From Candidimonas sp. (lineage in GTDB: Bacteria > Pseudomonadota > Gammaproteobacteria > Burkholderiales > Burkholderiaceae_B): a DNA stretch of 34,762 bases. Under the pieces are notes generated by a model. It was not told where the DNA came from and made no database searches. It worked only from the letters and a program-made list of their open reading frames with translations. The translations under genes and the position numbers were made by a program. The stretch lies in the NCBI GenBank assembly GCA_004298545.1, contig SCQX01000138.1, positions 1 through 34,762 of the forward strand, read 5' to 3'. This document shows positions 1-9,743 of the stretch, piece after piece. Each line of letters starts with the position of its first letter. Position 1 is the first letter of the stretch.

Positions 1-1878
1 GTGGGAACCCTGGATGTTCAGGCGCTGATGCCGGCGCAAAACACATTCGTGATTCACAACGCGCTTGCCCGCGGCGGATCGGGATGGTGGGAAGTGCGCG
101 GCGGTGTACCGCGTCTGGCGGTGTCGCGCCGTCTGATCAATACCTTGCGGCGGCGTTTCGGGAGCGGCAGTTCGAGTCGCAACGGGGGCGTGCGCGTATC
201 GGACGACCGCGCACCGAGCCGCGAACTCGTGTTGGCCGCCGACTGGAACCTGCGGTTTCGGGGTGCGCTCGAAGGGCAGGCGCGCATCAGGCGTGTGGCA
301 GGCGATTTATCCATGCCTGGCGACCCGAAGGACGCGCTGGGCCTGCAGTCGCTCGATCTGGCGGTCGTCGCGCGACGGCGCGGCGGCGCCGTCAGCGAAC
401 TCGCGGCCACGCTGAACATGACCGCGGCGAAGGTGGGGCGCCTCTCGGCGCGCGGCTCGGCCGCTGTGCACACCGCGGGCGCGGCGGCGTGGACACTGGA
501 TGCGGCGGCGCCCGGAACCATCGCGGTCGATGCCAACGTGGCGGACCTGGGCGTGTTTGATGCGCTCGTGGATGATCAGACCGAACTCGGCGGCTCGCTG
601 ACGGTCGACGCCGATGCCACGATCGGTGCGGGCGGGGCATGGCACACGCGTGGTGTTCTGCGCGGCAAAGGCATCAAGTTCGTTCGTGTCGACGATGGGG
701 TGCGCCTGTTCAACGGAACGCTCGAGGCCCATCTGGACGGCACCCGGCTGGTTCTGGACAGCTTGCGTTTCCCGGCACTGCTGCGGGTTGCGCCGAAAGA
801 GTGGCGAACCCAGGAGTGGGTCGCGAACAATCCGGGCGCCAAGGGTGGCAGCCTTGCGCTGAGCGGCGATTGGGATTTGCTCGCTGCCAACGGCACCGTG
901 ACGGCCAAGCTGACCCGCTACCCCATTTTGCAGCGTTCCGATCGCTACGCCATGCTGTCGGGGGTGGTGACGCTGGTTGCGCGGCCCCCCTCGATCGCCA
1001 TTACGGGTGATGTGGCGGCCGACGCGGGCTGGTTCGACCTCGACGTCCTGGGCAGTGTGCCAGCCGTGGATGGCGATGTGGTGGTGATCCGCCCCGGCCG
1101 GCAGCGAACCGTTCAGGTGCCGGCGGACCTCTCACTGGATCTCAAGGTCGATCTGGGGCCGCGCTTCTACCTGACAGGCTACGGTGTGAACTCGGGCCTG
1201 GTCGGTAGTCTGCGCGTAGTGATGAAAGACAACAAGTTGACCGGCGTGGGTGAGTTGCGCACGCGCGGCGGTTCCATCGACGTCTACGGGCAGCATCTGC
1301 AGCTGCGCCGCGGCACCGTGACGTTCCAGGGCAATATCGCCAACCCGGTCCTGGACATCGAGGCGCTGCGCACGGGGCTGGCGGTGCAGGCGGGCGTGCG
1401 CGTGAGCGGGACGGCCAAGAAGCCCAAGATCGATCTCATGTCCATTCCCGACGTCAGCGAGGCCGAGAAGCTGTCGTGGTTGCTGCTGGGGCGGGCGCCG
1501 GATGCGGGCGGCGGCGATGTGGCGCTGCTGTTTTCGGTGGGGTCGTCGCTGTTGGGCGGTGGCGAGCCGTTCTATCGCAAACTGGGACTCGATGAATTGA
1601 GTATCCGCACCGGCGAGCTGGGCACCACCGGCAGTGTCTTGCCGCCTCAAAGCGTCGTCAGCAGCGCGAACCAGAACCCCAGCCCGTTCGAACAGCAGTT
1701 TGCGCAGGCGGGCAAACATCTCAGCGATGGCGTGACGCTCAGCCTCGAGCAGGCGCTGGCCACAACGGGTACGGTGGGTCGATTGAGCTACCGCCTGTCG
1801 CGCCGGTGGCGCGCCGAGTTGAGTGTGGGAACGGCAAACGGTATTGCCCTGATTTACCACGTATTTTTCGGTGATTGA
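1..1878 (+). CDS. tamB: TamB, translocation and assembly module inner-membrane component (C-terminal part)
   Basis: This is the 3' part of a large tamB gene; the reading frame is open from the first base, so the true start lies upstream. About 625 residues are visible against roughly 1,250 in E. coli TamB. TamB is anchored in the inner membrane, spans the periplasm as a long beta-rich groove and works with the Omp85 protein TamA in outer-membrane protein assembly and, in later work, phospholipid transport. The diagnostic C-terminal DUF490/TamB block is present: a GQHLQLRRGTVTFQGNI-type stretch near residue 430, then repeated short beta-strands, a SEAEKLSWLLLGR motif near residue 490, and a terminal strand ending in aromatic residues (YHVFFGD). 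tamA would be expected just upstream, outside the window. The next gene, dcd, starts 64 bases later. Confidence 0.93.
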   Translation: MGTLDVQALMPAQNTFVIHNALARGGSGWWEVRGGVPRLAVSRRLINTLRRRFGSGSSSRNGGVRVSDDRAPSRELVLAADWNLRFRGALEGQARIRRVAGDLSMPGDPKDALGLQSLDLAVVARRRGGAVSELAATLNMTAAKVGRLSARGSAAVHTAGAAAWTLDAAAPGTIAVDANVADLGVFDALVDDQTELGGSLTVDADATIGAGGAWHTRGVLRGKGIKFVRVDDGVRLFNGTLEAHLDGTRLVLDSLRFPALLRVAPKEWRTQEWVANNPGAKGGSLALSGDWDLLAANGTVTAKLTRYPILQRSDRYAMLSGVVTLVARPPSIAITGDVAADAGWFDLDVLGSVPAVDGDVVVIRPGRQRTVQVPADLSLDLKVDLGPRFYLTGYGVNSGLVGSLRVVMKDNKLTGVGELRTRGGSIDVYGQHLQLRRGTVTFQGNIANPVLDIEALRTGLAVQAGVRVSGTAKKPKIDLMSIPDVSEAEKLSWLLLGRAPDAGGGDVALLFSVGSSLLGGGEPFYRKLGLDELSIRTGELGTTGSVLPPQSVVSSANQNPSPFEQQFAQAGKHLSDGVTLSLEQALATTGTVGRLSYRLSRRWRAELSVGTANGIALIYHVFFGD

Positions 1879-1883
1879 ACTTT

Positions 1884-1902
1884 CCGCCGCAGGGTGCGGC
1901 GG
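1884..1902. other. Intergenic hairpin after tamB without a U-tract
   Basis: CCGCCGCA and TGCGGCGG form a perfect 8-bp stem around a GGG loop, six bases after the tamB stop. No run of T follows on either strand, so it is not a standard intrinsic terminator. It may stabilise the 3' end of the tamB mRNA or be incidental. Confidence 0.4.
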
Positions 1903-1909
1903 CGCGCGA

Positions 1910-1915
1910 TAAAAT
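1910..1915 (+). promoter_or_regulatory. Possible -10 element for dcd (TAAAAT)
   Basis: TAAAAT lies 28 bases before the dcd ATG, which would give a leader of about 20 nt. No good -35 hexamer is visible at 16-18 bp upstream; that interval is the GC-rich hairpin after tamB. Weak prediction by position and match only. Confidence 0.3.
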
Positions 1916-1942
1916 GGGCGCCCACGAGGCAGGGTACTGGAC

Positions 1943-2506
1943 ATGAGCTTGAAGAGTGATCGCTGGATCAGGCGTGCCGCCGCGAGCGGCATGATTGAAC
2001 CGTTCGAAGCGGCGCAGGTCCGTTCGGTCAACGGTGGGCGCATCGTCAGTTACGGCACCAGCAGCTACGGCTATGATGTGCGCTGTGCCGATGAATTCAA
2101 GATATTCACGAACATCAATTCGACTATCGTCGATCCCAAGGCGTTCGATGAACGGTCTTTCGTCGATTTTCAGGGCGATGTCTGCATCATTCCACCGAAT
2201 TCTTTCGCCCTGGCCCGCACGGTCGAGTATTTCCGCATTCCGCGCAACGTGCTGACGGTGTGTCTGGGCAAGAGCACGTACGCGCGCTGTGGCATCATCG
2301 TGAACGTCACGCCTCTGGAACCCGAGTGGGAAGGTCACGTGACGCTGGAATTCTCCAATACGACGCCGCTGCCCGCCAAAATCTATGCCGGCGAAGGTTG
2401 TGCGCAGATGGTTTTCCTGGAAAGCGACGAGATCTGTGAAACCTCGTACAGAGATCGTGGCGGCAAATACCAGGGGCAGCGTGGTGTAACCCTGCCCCGC
2501 ACCTAG
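1943..2506 (+). CDS. dcd: dCTP deaminase
   Basis: Deaminates dCTP to dUTP, feeding dUMP and hence dTTP synthesis in the cytoplasm. At 187 residues it is close to the E. coli enzyme (193). The family signatures are clear: SYGYDVR at residues 41-47, GKSTYAR at 109-115 with the nucleotide-binding Ser111 and Arg115, and WEGHVTLEF ending at 137 with Glu136 in the place of the catalytic Glu of E. coli Dcd. The C-terminal [10 protein letters not shown] tail that closes over the active site is intact. The family is a homotrimer. The ATG at 1943 gives the expected N-terminus (SLKSDRWIR). It lies between tamB and a PLP decarboxylase on the same strand; no terminator separates it from the latter. Confidence 0.97.
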   Translation: MSLKSDRWIRRAAASGMIEPFEAAQVRSVNGGRIVSYGTSSYGYDVRCADEFKIFTNINSTIVDPKAFDERSFVDFQGDVCIIPPNSFALARTVEYFRIPRNVLTVCLGKSTYARCGIIVNVTPLEPEWEGHVTLEFSNTTPLPAKIYAGEGCAQMVFLESDEICETSYRDRGGKYQGQRGVTLPRT

Positions 2507-2596
2507 CGCCCACCGCGCATCTCATCGGCTGGTCCACGCGCGCGCGTCGGCGCGCCGCGCCCGCCAGCGTGAACGGACCCCATTCGGAGTCATGTC

Positions 2597-4858
2597 ATGA
2601 AATTCCGCTTCCCCATCGTCATCATCGACGAAGATTACCGCTCCGAGAATGCCTCGGGGTTTGGCATCCGCGCCCTGGCTGCGGCGCTCGAGGCCGAGGG
2701 CGTCGAAGTGCTGGGGGTGACCAGCTATGGCGATCTCAGCTCGTTCGCGCAGCAGCAGAGCCGCGCGAGCGCGTTCATTCTGTCGATCGACGATGAAGAG
2801 TTCGACGTCGATTCGCCCGAAGACGTGGCGTACGCCATCAAGAATCTGCGCAATTTCATCGGCGAACTGCGTTTTCGCAATGAAGACATCCCCATATATC
2901 TGTATGGCGAAACCCGCACGTCGCAGCACATTCCCAACGATATCCTGCGCGAGCTTCACGGCTTCATTCACATGTTCGAGGACACGCCGGAATTCGTGGC
3001 GCGCCACATCATACGCGAGGCGCGCGCTTATCTCGACGGCCTGGCGCCGCCATTTTTCCGCGAATTGGTCAAATACGCTTCGGATGGCTCCTATTCGTGG
3101 CACTGTCCCGGGCACTCCGGCGGCGTCGCCTTCCTGAAGAGCCCGGTGGGACAGATGTTCCATCAGTTCTTCGGTGAGAACATGCTGCGCGCCGATGTCT
3201 GCAACGCGGTCGACGAACTCGGCCAACTGCTGGATCACACCGGTCCGGTGGCGGAAGCCGAACTCAATGCGGCGCGAATTTTTCATGCCGACCACTGTTT
3301 CTTCGTGACCAATGGCACCTCCACGTCCAACAAGATCGTGTGGCACGCCAACGTTGCCTCGGACGATGTGGTGGTGGTCGATCGCAATTGCCATAAGTCG
3401 ATTCTGCACGCCATCACCATGACGGGCGCCATCCCCGTGTTTCTGCGGCCCACGCGCAACCATCTGGGCATCATCGGGCCCATTCCGCTGGAGGAATTCG
3501 ATCCCGCGAACATCCGCCGCAAGATCGAGGCGAATCCGTTTGCGCGCAAGGTCAAGGACAAACGACCGCGAATCCTCACGCTGACGCAAAGCACGTACGA
3601 TGGCGTGATCTACAACGTAGAGATGATCAAGGAGAAACTGGGCAGCGAGATCGATACGCTGCATTTCGACGAAGCATGGCTTCCCCACGCGGCGTTCCAC
3701 GAGTTCTACACCGACATGCATGCCATCGGCGCCAACCGCCCGCGCAGCAAGGATGCCATCGTGTTCGCCACGCACTCCACACACAAGCTGCTGGCGGGCA
3801 TTTCGCAGGCGTCGCAGATCATCGTGCAGGAGTCGGAGACACGCAAGCTGGACCGCAACGTGTTCAACGAAGCCTACCTGATGCATACCTCCACGTCGCC
3901 GCAGTACGCCATCATCGCGTCGTGCGACGTGGCGGCGGCCATGATGGAGCCGCCCGGCGGCACCGCGCTGGTCGAGGAAAGCATCCGCGAAGCCATGGAT
4001 TTCCGCCGCGCCATGCGCAAGGTGGAATCGGAATACGGCAAGAACGACTGGTGGTTCCGCGTGTGGGGACCGAACCGGCTGCCAAGCGACGGCATCGGCT
4101 ACCGTGAAGACTGGATCCTGGAATCGGGCGACGAGTGGCATGGTTTCGGCGATCTTGCCGAAGGCTTCAACATGCTCGACCCCATCAAGGCAACCGTCAT
4201 CACGCCGGGGCTCGATATTTCGGGCACCTTCGCCGAGACCGGCATTCCGGCGGCGATGGTGACCAAGTTTCTGGCCGAGCACGGCGTGGTGGTGGAGAAA
4301 ACGGGGCTGTATTCGTTTTTCATCCTGTTTACCATCGGCATCACGAAAGGCCGCTGGAACACGCTGTTGACGGCGCTGCAGCAGTTCAAGGATGATTTCG
4401 ACCGCAACCAGCCGATGTGGCGCAGCCTGCCGGAGTTCTGCAAGCAGCATCGCTGCTACGAAAAGCTGGGCTTGCGCGATCTCTGCCAGCAGATCCACCA
4501 GGCTTATCGCAAGCATGACGTGGCGCGCCTGACCACCGAAATGTACCTCAGCGACATGATCCCGGCGATGAAGCCGTCCGACGCCTACGCCAAGATGGCG
4601 CACCGCCAGATCGAACGCGTGGTCGTGGACGAGCTCGAGGGGCGGGTGACGGGGGTGCTGCTGACGCCATACCCTCCCGGCATTCCCTTGTTGATCCCGG
4701 GCGAGCGGTTCAATCAGCGCATCGTGCATTATCTGCAGTTCGCGCGCGAGTTCAACGTTGAATTCCCGGGATTCGAGACCGACATCCACGGATTGGCAAG
4801 CGATACGGCGGCGGATGGCTCGCTCGAATATTACGTCGACTGTGTGCGCGAGGATTGA
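2597..4858 (+). CDS. Biodegradative-type arginine/lysine/ornithine decarboxylase
   Basis: A PLP-dependent Orn/Lys/Arg decarboxylase with the large bacterial architecture: an N-terminal receiver-like wing domain (about residues 1-130), the aspartate-aminotransferase-fold core, and a C-terminal domain. The PLP lysine is Lys397 in THSTHKLLAGISQAS. LHFDEAW carries the Asp that contacts the pyridine nitrogen, and DRNCHKSI is the other conserved core block. The length of 753 residues is closest to E. coli AdiA (about 755) and longer than CadA/LdcC (about 715), so arginine is the best guess, but substrate cannot be decided from sequence by eye. The start is supported by GGAG at 2586-2589, 7 nt before the ATG. 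No antiporter gene (AdiC/CadB type) is adjacent, so a role in polyamine supply is as likely as acid resistance. Downstream comes the glycine-riboswitch leader. Confidence 0.9.
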   Translation: MKFRFPIVIIDEDYRSENASGFGIRALAAALEAEGVEVLGVTSYGDLSSFAQQQSRASAFILSIDDEEFDVDSPEDVAYAIKNLRNFIGELRFRNEDIPIYLYGETRTSQHIPNDILRELHGFIHMFEDTPEFVARHIIREARAYLDGLAPPFFRELVKYASDGSYSWHCPGHSGGVAFLKSPVGQMFHQFFGENMLRADVCNAVDELGQLLDHTGPVAEAELNAARIFHADHCFFVTNGTSTSNKIVWHANVASDDVVVVDRNCHKSILHAITMTGAIPVFLRPTRNHLGIIGPIPLEEFDPANIRRKIEANPFARKVKDKRPRILTLTQSTYDGVIYNVEMIKEKLGSEIDTLHFDEAWLPHAAFHEFYTDMHAIGANRPRSKDAIVFATHSTHKLLAGISQASQIIVQESETRKLDRNVFNEAYLMHTSTSPQYAIIASCDVAAAMMEPPGGTALVEESIREAMDFRRAMRKVESEYGKNDWWFRVWGPNRLPSDGIGYREDWILESGDEWHGFGDLAEGFNMLDPIKATVITPGLDISGTFAETGIPAAMVTKFLAEHGVVVEKTGLYSFFILFTIGITKGRWNTLLTALQQFKDDFDRNQPMWRSLPEFCKQHRCYEKLGLRDLCQQIHQAYRKHDVARLTTEMYLSDMIPAMKPSDAYAKMAHRQIERVVVDELEGRVTGVLLTPYPPGIPLLIPGERFNQRIVHYLQFAREFNVEFPGFETDIHGLASDTAADGSLEYYVDCVRED

Positions 4859-4955
4859 GCGGGTGGAAGCGGCACTGTCGACGCCACGCCCGACGTCGAC
4901 GATACGCGTGGGAATTGGACCCCGCGTCGGGGAAATTCGGCGGGGATGACTCTGT

Positions 4956-4984
4956 TTGGCGTTTGGCGGCTTTCGCGGTATGCT
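4956..4984 (+). promoter_or_regulatory. Candidate promoter of the gcvTHP operon
   Basis: TTGGCG (4956-4961) and TATGCT (4979-4984) are separated by 17 bp and each matches the sigma-70 consensus at four of six positions. The predicted start of transcription, near 4991, falls about 15 nt before the first conserved base of the riboswitch. That position supports the call more than the match itself does. Confidence 0.5.
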
Positions 4985-5005
4985 TTGCGTTGCTGTCGAT
5001 ACACA

Positions 5006-5280
5006 GGGTGGGAGAGTGCCGGTCATCCGGCCGCCGAAGGCGCAATTCGCCCAGAATCGCTCAGGTCCCTGTACCGCCCGTGTGCCGCCGCATAGCGTCG
5101 TGCACTGTCTGGATGGTTCAGTCCATTGAATGACCAAGCCGGACACCAGGGCCTATGTGGCGGGGCGGCTCTCTGGAGAGATTCCGCGGCACCGCACCGG
5201 TGGTGGCCGTGGGCGCCGAAGGTGAATCCTTGCCGCTCGCGCGGTTCAAGGCAACTCTCAGGCAAAAAGGACAGAGGGGC
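5006..5280 (+). promoter_or_regulatory. Tandem glycine riboswitch upstream of gcvT
   Basis: Two glycine-aptamer-like elements precede gcvT. Aptamer 1 spans about 5006-5079: GGGTGG (5006-5011) pairs with CCGCCC (5074-5079, one U-G wobble), GAGAG (5012-5016) faces CGCTC (5058-5062), GCCGG-TCAT-CCGGC forms a hairpin, and the conserved CGCCGAAGG core lies at 5032-5040. Aptamer 2 spans about 5169-5280: CTCTGGAGAG (5171-5180), CGCCGAAGG (5214-5222), ACTCTCAGG (5254-5262), then AAAAGGACAGAGG, all matching the family consensus. The spacer is about 89 nt, much longer than usual. Known members switch on glycine-cleavage genes when glycine binds. No intrinsic terminator follows, so control is probably at translation: ACTC (5292-5295) could pair with GAGT (5321-5324), which overlaps the gcvT ribosome-binding site. 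That last point is weak inference. Confidence 0.88.
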
Positions 5281-5329
5281 GGCGCGGTCAAACTCATGGT
5301 TCCCTCGTTGCCTGTTCCCGGAGTCCTCT

Positions 5330-6424
5330 ATGTCTTCCGCTCTGAAGCATACGCCCCTGCATAGTGTCCACCTCGAATTCGGCGCGCGTCTGGTCGACTT
5401 CGGCGGTTGGGAGATGCCCGTTTCCTACGGATCGCAAATCGAAGAGCATCGCGCCGTTCGCGCGCGCGCGGGCATGTTCGACGTGTCCCACATGCTCAAT
5501 GTCGATCTGACGGGGGCGGGCGCCACCGCGTTCCTGCGGCGTTTGCTTGCCAACGACGTGGCGAAGCTGTCGCAACCCGGCAAAGCACTGTATTCATGCA
5601 TGCTCAATCCCGAAGGCGGGGTGATCGACGACCTGATCGTGTATTTCTTTTCGCCCGAGCGCTGGCGCGCGGTGGTCAATGCGGCGACCGCCGAGAAAGA
5701 CGTCGCCTGGATGCGCCGCGTTGCCGCCGCGGAAGAGTTCGCGGTCGCCATCACCCCCCGGCGCGATCTGGCGATGGTAGCGGTGCAGGGGCCGGCGGCG
5801 CGGGAGGCCGTCTGGGCGGCACGCCCCGCCTGGCAGGCGGCCACCGAGACACTGGCGCCCTTCACCGCCGCGCGGGTCGACGACGACACGCTGGTCGGCC
5901 GTACCGGCTACACGGGAGAGGACGGGTTCGAAATCGTCCTTCCCGGCGTATCGGTCGAGGCGCTATGGCGCGATCTTGCCGGGCACGATGTGAAGCCGTG
6001 TGGCCTGGGCGCGCGCGACACGCTGCGTCTGGAGGCCGGCATGAACCTCTATGGCCAGGATATGGACGAATTGACGCAGCCGTGCGAATCGGGGCTTTCG
6101 TGGACGGTCTCGTTCAAGGATCCAGAGCGCCGCTTCGTTGGCCGCGCCGCCATCGAGGCGACCGGTCGCGGCCACGTTCTGCTGGGGTTGAAGATGCGCG
6201 AACGCGGCATCATGCGGGCGCGCATGCCGGTGCGATCGGCTCGCGGTCCGGGTGAAATCACCAGTGGCACGATGTCGCCCACGTTGGGTGTCTCCATCGC
6301 GTTGGCGCGCCTGCCCACCGGTGTCGGCGTGGGCGATTCGTGCGACGTGGATATCCGCGGCAAGTGGGTTCCTGCCGAAGTCGTCAAGCTGCCGTTCGTT
6401 CGGCACGGCAAAGTACTCGTTTGA
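5330..6424 (+). CDS. gcvT: Aminomethyltransferase, glycine cleavage system T-protein
   Basis: Transfers the aminomethyl group's carbon from the lipoyl arm of the H-protein to tetrahydrofolate, releasing ammonia and 5,10-methylene-THF. At 364 residues it is full length (E. coli 364). Visible family features: [17 protein letters not shown] (18-34), GGVIDDLI with the conserved acidic residues at 100-101, [11 protein letters not shown] (191-201), and [13 protein letters not shown] (225-237). The ATG at 5330 is chosen over longer in-frame alternatives because it begins the conserved SALKHTPLH segment and is preceded by CGGAG at 5319-5323. First gene of gcvT-gcvH-gcvP, directly under the glycine riboswitch, which explains its likely regulation. 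gcvH follows after 29 bases. Confidence 0.97.
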   Translation: MSSALKHTPLHSVHLEFGARLVDFGGWEMPVSYGSQIEEHRAVRARAGMFDVSHMLNVDLTGAGATAFLRRLLANDVAKLSQPGKALYSCMLNPEGGVIDDLIVYFFSPERWRAVVNAATAEKDVAWMRRVAAAEEFAVAITPRRDLAMVAVQGPAAREAVWAARPAWQAATETLAPFTAARVDDDTLVGRTGYTGEDGFEIVLPGVSVEALWRDLAGHDVKPCGLGARDTLRLEAGMNLYGQDMDELTQPCESGLSWTVSFKDPERRFVGRAAIEATGRGHVLLGLKMRERGIMRARMPVRSARGPGEITSGTMSPTLGVSIALARLPTGVGVGDSCDVDIRGKWVPAEVVKLPFVRHGKVLV

Positions 6425-6453
6425 GTCATCCTTTTTCACAGGACGGAATAATC

Positions 6454-6825
6454 ATGGGCTTACCAACCGATCGCAAATACACGACGTCGCATGAGTGGGT
6501 CAAGGCCGAGGGCGATGTCTTCCTGGTGGGCATCACCGATGATGCGCAGAGTCAGCTGGGCGACCTGGTGTTCGTGGGCGACTTCAACCCGGGAACGAAA
6601 CTGGCGGCGGGCGCCACCGCCGGGGTGGTCGAATCGGTCAAGGCCGCCTCGGACATCTATGCGCCGATCGCCGGGGAGGTCGTGGCCTTCAACGAGCAGC
6701 TCACGGCGCAGCCCGAACTGATCAATCAGGCTGCTTTCGACACCTGGATTTTCAAACTGCGTGTCGACAATCCCGCCGACGTCGACGGCTTGCTCGACGC
6801 GGCGGCGTACAACGCTCAAAAGTAA
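6454..6825 (+). CDS. gcvH: Glycine cleavage system H-protein
   Basis: The lipoate-carrying shuttle of the glycine cleavage complex, moving the aminomethyl intermediate between P-, T- and L-proteins. The 123-residue length is typical. The N-terminal [10 protein letters not shown] motif (8-17) and the lipoylation site Lys63 in [14 protein letters not shown] are present, as is the GDLVFV strand at 36-41. The start at 6454 gives the usual N-terminus and has AGGA at 6440-6443. Lipoylation would need LipB/LipA or LplA from elsewhere in the genome. gcvP starts 7 bases after the stop, consistent with one transcript. Confidence 0.97.
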   Translation: MGLPTDRKYTTSHEWVKAEGDVFLVGITDDAQSQLGDLVFVGDFNPGTKLAAGATAGVVESVKAASDIYAPIAGEVVAFNEQLTAQPELINQAAFDTWIFKLRVDNPADVDGLLDAAAYNAQK

Positions 6826-6832
6826 GGCTGCC

Positions 6833-9736
6833 ATGCTGCGCGATCTCGATCCCCACGACGACTTCATTTCCCGCCACATCGGGCCATCCGCTGCCGACCA
6901 AGAGAAAATGCTGCGCGAAATTGGGCTTGGCGGCATTCAGGAACTGGTCGACGCGGTCGTGCCACACGGCATTCTCATGGCGGGGCGGTTGAATCTGCCG
7001 TCCGCCCGCGGAGAGGCCGAGGCGCTGGCCGACTTGCGCGCGATGGCGTCGCACAACCAGGTGTTTCGCAGCTACATTGGCCAGGGCTACTACGGCACGC
7101 ACGTGCCGAACGTGATTCTGCGCAATATTCTCGAGAATCCGGCGTGGTACACGGCGTACACGCCGTATCAGCCGGAAATCTCGCAGGGGCGGCTCGAAGC
7201 CTTGTTGACGTTCCAGACCATGGTCGCCGACCTCACCGGCCTCGACATCGCCAACGCGTCGCTGCTCGACGAAGCCACCGCGGCGGCGGAGGCCATGGCG
7301 TTGGCCCGCCGCAGTTCGCGCACCGAATCCAGGGTCTTCTTCGCGTCGAAACACTGTCATCCGCAAACGCTCGAGGTATTGCGCACCCGTGCGGCGGGCG
7401 TCGATATCGACGTCGTCGTGGGCGACGAGGCCGCGCGCCTGCCCGATTGTTTTGGCGTGCTGCTGCAATATCCCCACAGCCTGGGCGGCCTGGGCGATTA
7501 CCGCAAGCTGGTTGAAACCGCGCACGAACGGGGGGCCGTGGTGGCCGTCGCCACCGATCTCCTCGCGCTGGCGCTACTGACGCCGCCGGGCGAATGGGGG
7601 GCGGATATCGCGGTGGGATCAGCCCAGCGGTTCGGGGTTCCCCTGGGCTTTGGCGGCCCGCACGCGGGTTTCATGGCGTGCCGCGATGCATTCAAGCGAC
7701 ATTTGCCGGGCCGTCTGGTGGGGGTATCGCGCGACAGCGGTGGCGAGTACGCGCTGCGGCTCGCGTTGCAAACGCGCGAACAGCATATCCGGCGCGAGAA
7801 GGCCACCTCGAACATCTGCACCGCGCAAGTGTTGCTGGCGGTCATGGCCGCCATGTACGCGGTCTGGCACGGCCCGCAGGGCGTGGTGCGGATTGCACGC
7901 CGGGTGGCCATGCTGGCGGCGCTGTTCGCTGAGACCATGCGCGGCATGGGGTTGCCGGTCGTCAATGACACGTTTTTCGATACCGTGCTGCTCGCCACGG
8001 GAGAACGTACGCGCGCGGTACTCGAGGCGAGCCGCGCCGCCCGCATCAATCTGCGCCAGGTGGGGGCCGACTACGTGGCGGTGTCGTTCGATGAAACCGT
8101 GGGTACCGATGATCTGGTTCAGCTGGCCGAAGTATTCGCCGTCGCCCTGCGCGCACCGTTCGACGGCGCGGCGCTGGCGCGCGCGGATGTTCCGGAACCG
8201 GCGATTCCTGCCGTCCTGCGGCGCGCGTCGCCCGTGTTGTCGCACCCGGTGTTCTCGCGCGTGCGTTCCGAAACCGACATGTTGCGTTATCTGCGCGGCC
8301 TGGCCGACAAAGATCTGGCGCTGGATCGCACGATGATCCCGCTGGGCTCGTGCACCATGAAACTCAATGCCACAGCCGAGATGATTCCCATCACGTGGCC
8401 GGAATTCGCAGACCTCCACCCGTTCGCCCCCGCGTCGCAAAGCCGCGGCTATCGTGAACTCATCGAGCATCTGTCGGCGGCGCTGTGCGAAATCACCGGG
8501 TACGCGGCAATCAGCCTGCAACCCAATTCCGGCGCCCAGGGAGAGTTCGCCGGGCTGATGGCCATTCGCGGCTATCACCGCGCCAACGGGCAGAGTCAGC
8601 GCGACGTCTGCCTCATTCCAGCATCGGCGCACGGCACCAATCCGGCCTCCGCGCAGATGGCGGGCATGAACGTGGTCGTGGTGGCCTCCGACGAGCGCGG
8701 CAGCATCGATCTGGCAGATTTGAAAGCGAAGATCGCCAGCGTGGGTGATCGTCTGGCGGCGTTGATGCTGACCTATCCCTCCACGCATGGCGTGTTCGAG
8801 TCGGCGGTCGTGGAAGTCTGCGATCTGATCCACGGGGCGGGCGGACAGGTCTATCTGGATGGCGCCAACATGAACGCCATGGTGGGGCTGGCACAGCCAG
8901 GCCGGTTCGGTTCCGATGTTTCACACCTGAACCTGCACAAAACGTTCTGCATTCCGCACGGTGGCGGCGGACCCGGTGTCGGGCCGGTGGCCGTGCGCGC
9001 GCATCTGGCGCCGTATCTGCCGGGTTGCGTAAACGAGTTCGGGCGCCTGCCGGCGGGCACGCCCGCAGGCCCGGTGTCGGCGGCGCCCTATGGCTCCGCG
9101 GGCATTCTGCCCATTCCGTATCTGTACATTTTGATGATGGGGGCCGACGGCCTCAAGCGGGCGTCCGAAGTGGCGATGCTCAACGCCAATTACGTCGCCC
9201 ACCGCCTGCGCCGGCATTACCCGATTCTGTATGCCGACGCCGACGGGCGGGTGGCGCACGAATGCATTCTGGATATCCGGCCCATCAAGGACGCCTGCGG
9301 AATCTCCAACGAAGACATTGCGAAGCGGCTGATCGATTTTGGCTTTCACGCGCCAACGATGAGCTTTCCGGTGCCAGGCACTCTGATGGTCGAGCCCACG
9401 GAATCGGAAGGCCTGGCCGAACTGGACCGTTTCGTGGATGCCATGATTGCCATTCGCGGCGAGATCGCACAAGTGGAAAGTGGCCGCTGGGATGCGGGAG
9501 ACAATGTCTTGAAGAACGCGCCGCATACCGCGGCCATGCTGCTGGCCGGGGACTGGAACCACGGCTATGCGCGCGCCGCGGCGGCGTATCCGCTGCCCGG
9601 CGTGCGGGCAAACAAGTATTGGCCGCCGGTCGCGCGCGTGGACAACGCTTACGGCGATCGCAATCTGGTGTGTTCATGCCCTCCCGTTGAAGACTACGTG
9701 GCCGTGGCCGACGCACTGGCGGAGCCGTCCGCCTGA
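6833..9736 (+). CDS. gcvP: Glycine dehydrogenase (decarboxylating), P-protein
   Basis: The PLP-dependent decarboxylase of the glycine cleavage system: it removes CO2 from glycine and loads the aminomethyl group onto lipoyl-GcvH. At 967 residues it is the fused single-chain form (E. coli 957), with both the regulatory N-terminal half and the catalytic C-terminal half. The PLP lysine is Lys703 in [28 protein letters not shown] lies about 200 residues before it, and the N-terminal [10 protein letters not shown] start is conserved. The ATG at 6833 has AAGG at 6824-6827 overlapping the gcvH stop. It ends 7 bases before the stop of the convergent gene dadA, with no terminator visible between them. 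The lipoamide dehydrogenase (L-protein) gene is not in the window; it is usually shared with other dehydrogenases. Confidence 0.97.
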   Translation: MLRDLDPHDDFISRHIGPSAADQEKMLREIGLGGIQELVDAVVPHGILMAGRLNLPSARGEAEALADLRAMASHNQVFRSYIGQGYYGTHVPNVILRNILENPAWYTAYTPYQPEISQGRLEALLTFQTMVADLTGLDIANASLLDEATAAAEAMALARRSSRTESRVFFASKHCHPQTLEVLRTRAAGVDIDVVVGDEAARLPDCFGVLLQYPHSLGGLGDYRKLVETAHERGAVVAVATDLLALALLTPPGEWGADIAVGSAQRFGVPLGFGGPHAGFMACRDAFKRHLPGRLVGVSRDSGGEYALRLALQTREQHIRREKATSNICTAQVLLAVMAAMYAVWHGPQGVVRIARRVAMLAALFAETMRGMGLPVVNDTFFDTVLLATGERTRAVLEASRAARINLRQVGADYVAVSFDETVGTDDLVQLAEVFAVALRAPFDGAALARADVPEPAIPAVLRRASPVLSHPVFSRVRSETDMLRYLRGLADKDLALDRTMIPLGSCTMKLNATAEMIPITWPEFADLHPFAPASQSRGYRELIEHLSAALCEITGYAAISLQPNSGAQGEFAGLMAIRGYHRANGQSQRDVCLIPASAHGTNPASAQMAGMNVVVVASDERGSIDLADLKAKIASVGDRLAALMLTYPSTHGVFESAVVEVCDLIHGAGGQVYLDGANMNAMVGLAQPGRFGSDVSHLNLHKTFCIPHGGGGPGVGPVAVRAHLAPYLPGCVNEFGRLPAGTPAGPVSAAPYGSAGILPIPYLYILMMGADGLKRASEVAMLNANYVAHRLRRHYPILYADADGRVAHECILDIRPIKDACGISNEDIAKRLIDFGFHAPTMSFPVPGTLMVEPTESEGLAELDRFVDAMIAIRGEIAQVESGRWDAGDNVLKNAPHTAAMLLAGDWNHGYARAAAAYPLPGVRANKYWPPVARVDNAYGDRNLVCSCPPVEDYVAVADALAEPSA

Positions 9737-9743
9737 TCGCGCT

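Noticed and set aside
1884-1902. Hairpin after tamB as a terminator
   Set aside because: The stem is perfect, but no T-run follows on either strand.
2522-5146. Long open frame of 874 codons on the minus strand, antisense to the decarboxylase
   Set aside because: It mirrors the third-position GC bias of the real gene, has no family signature, and runs through the riboswitch leader.
5130-5225. Possible 31-codon leader peptide (ATG 5130) in the riboswitch linker
   Set aside because: It has no ribosome-binding site and runs through the conserved aptamer-2 bases, which explain the sequence better.
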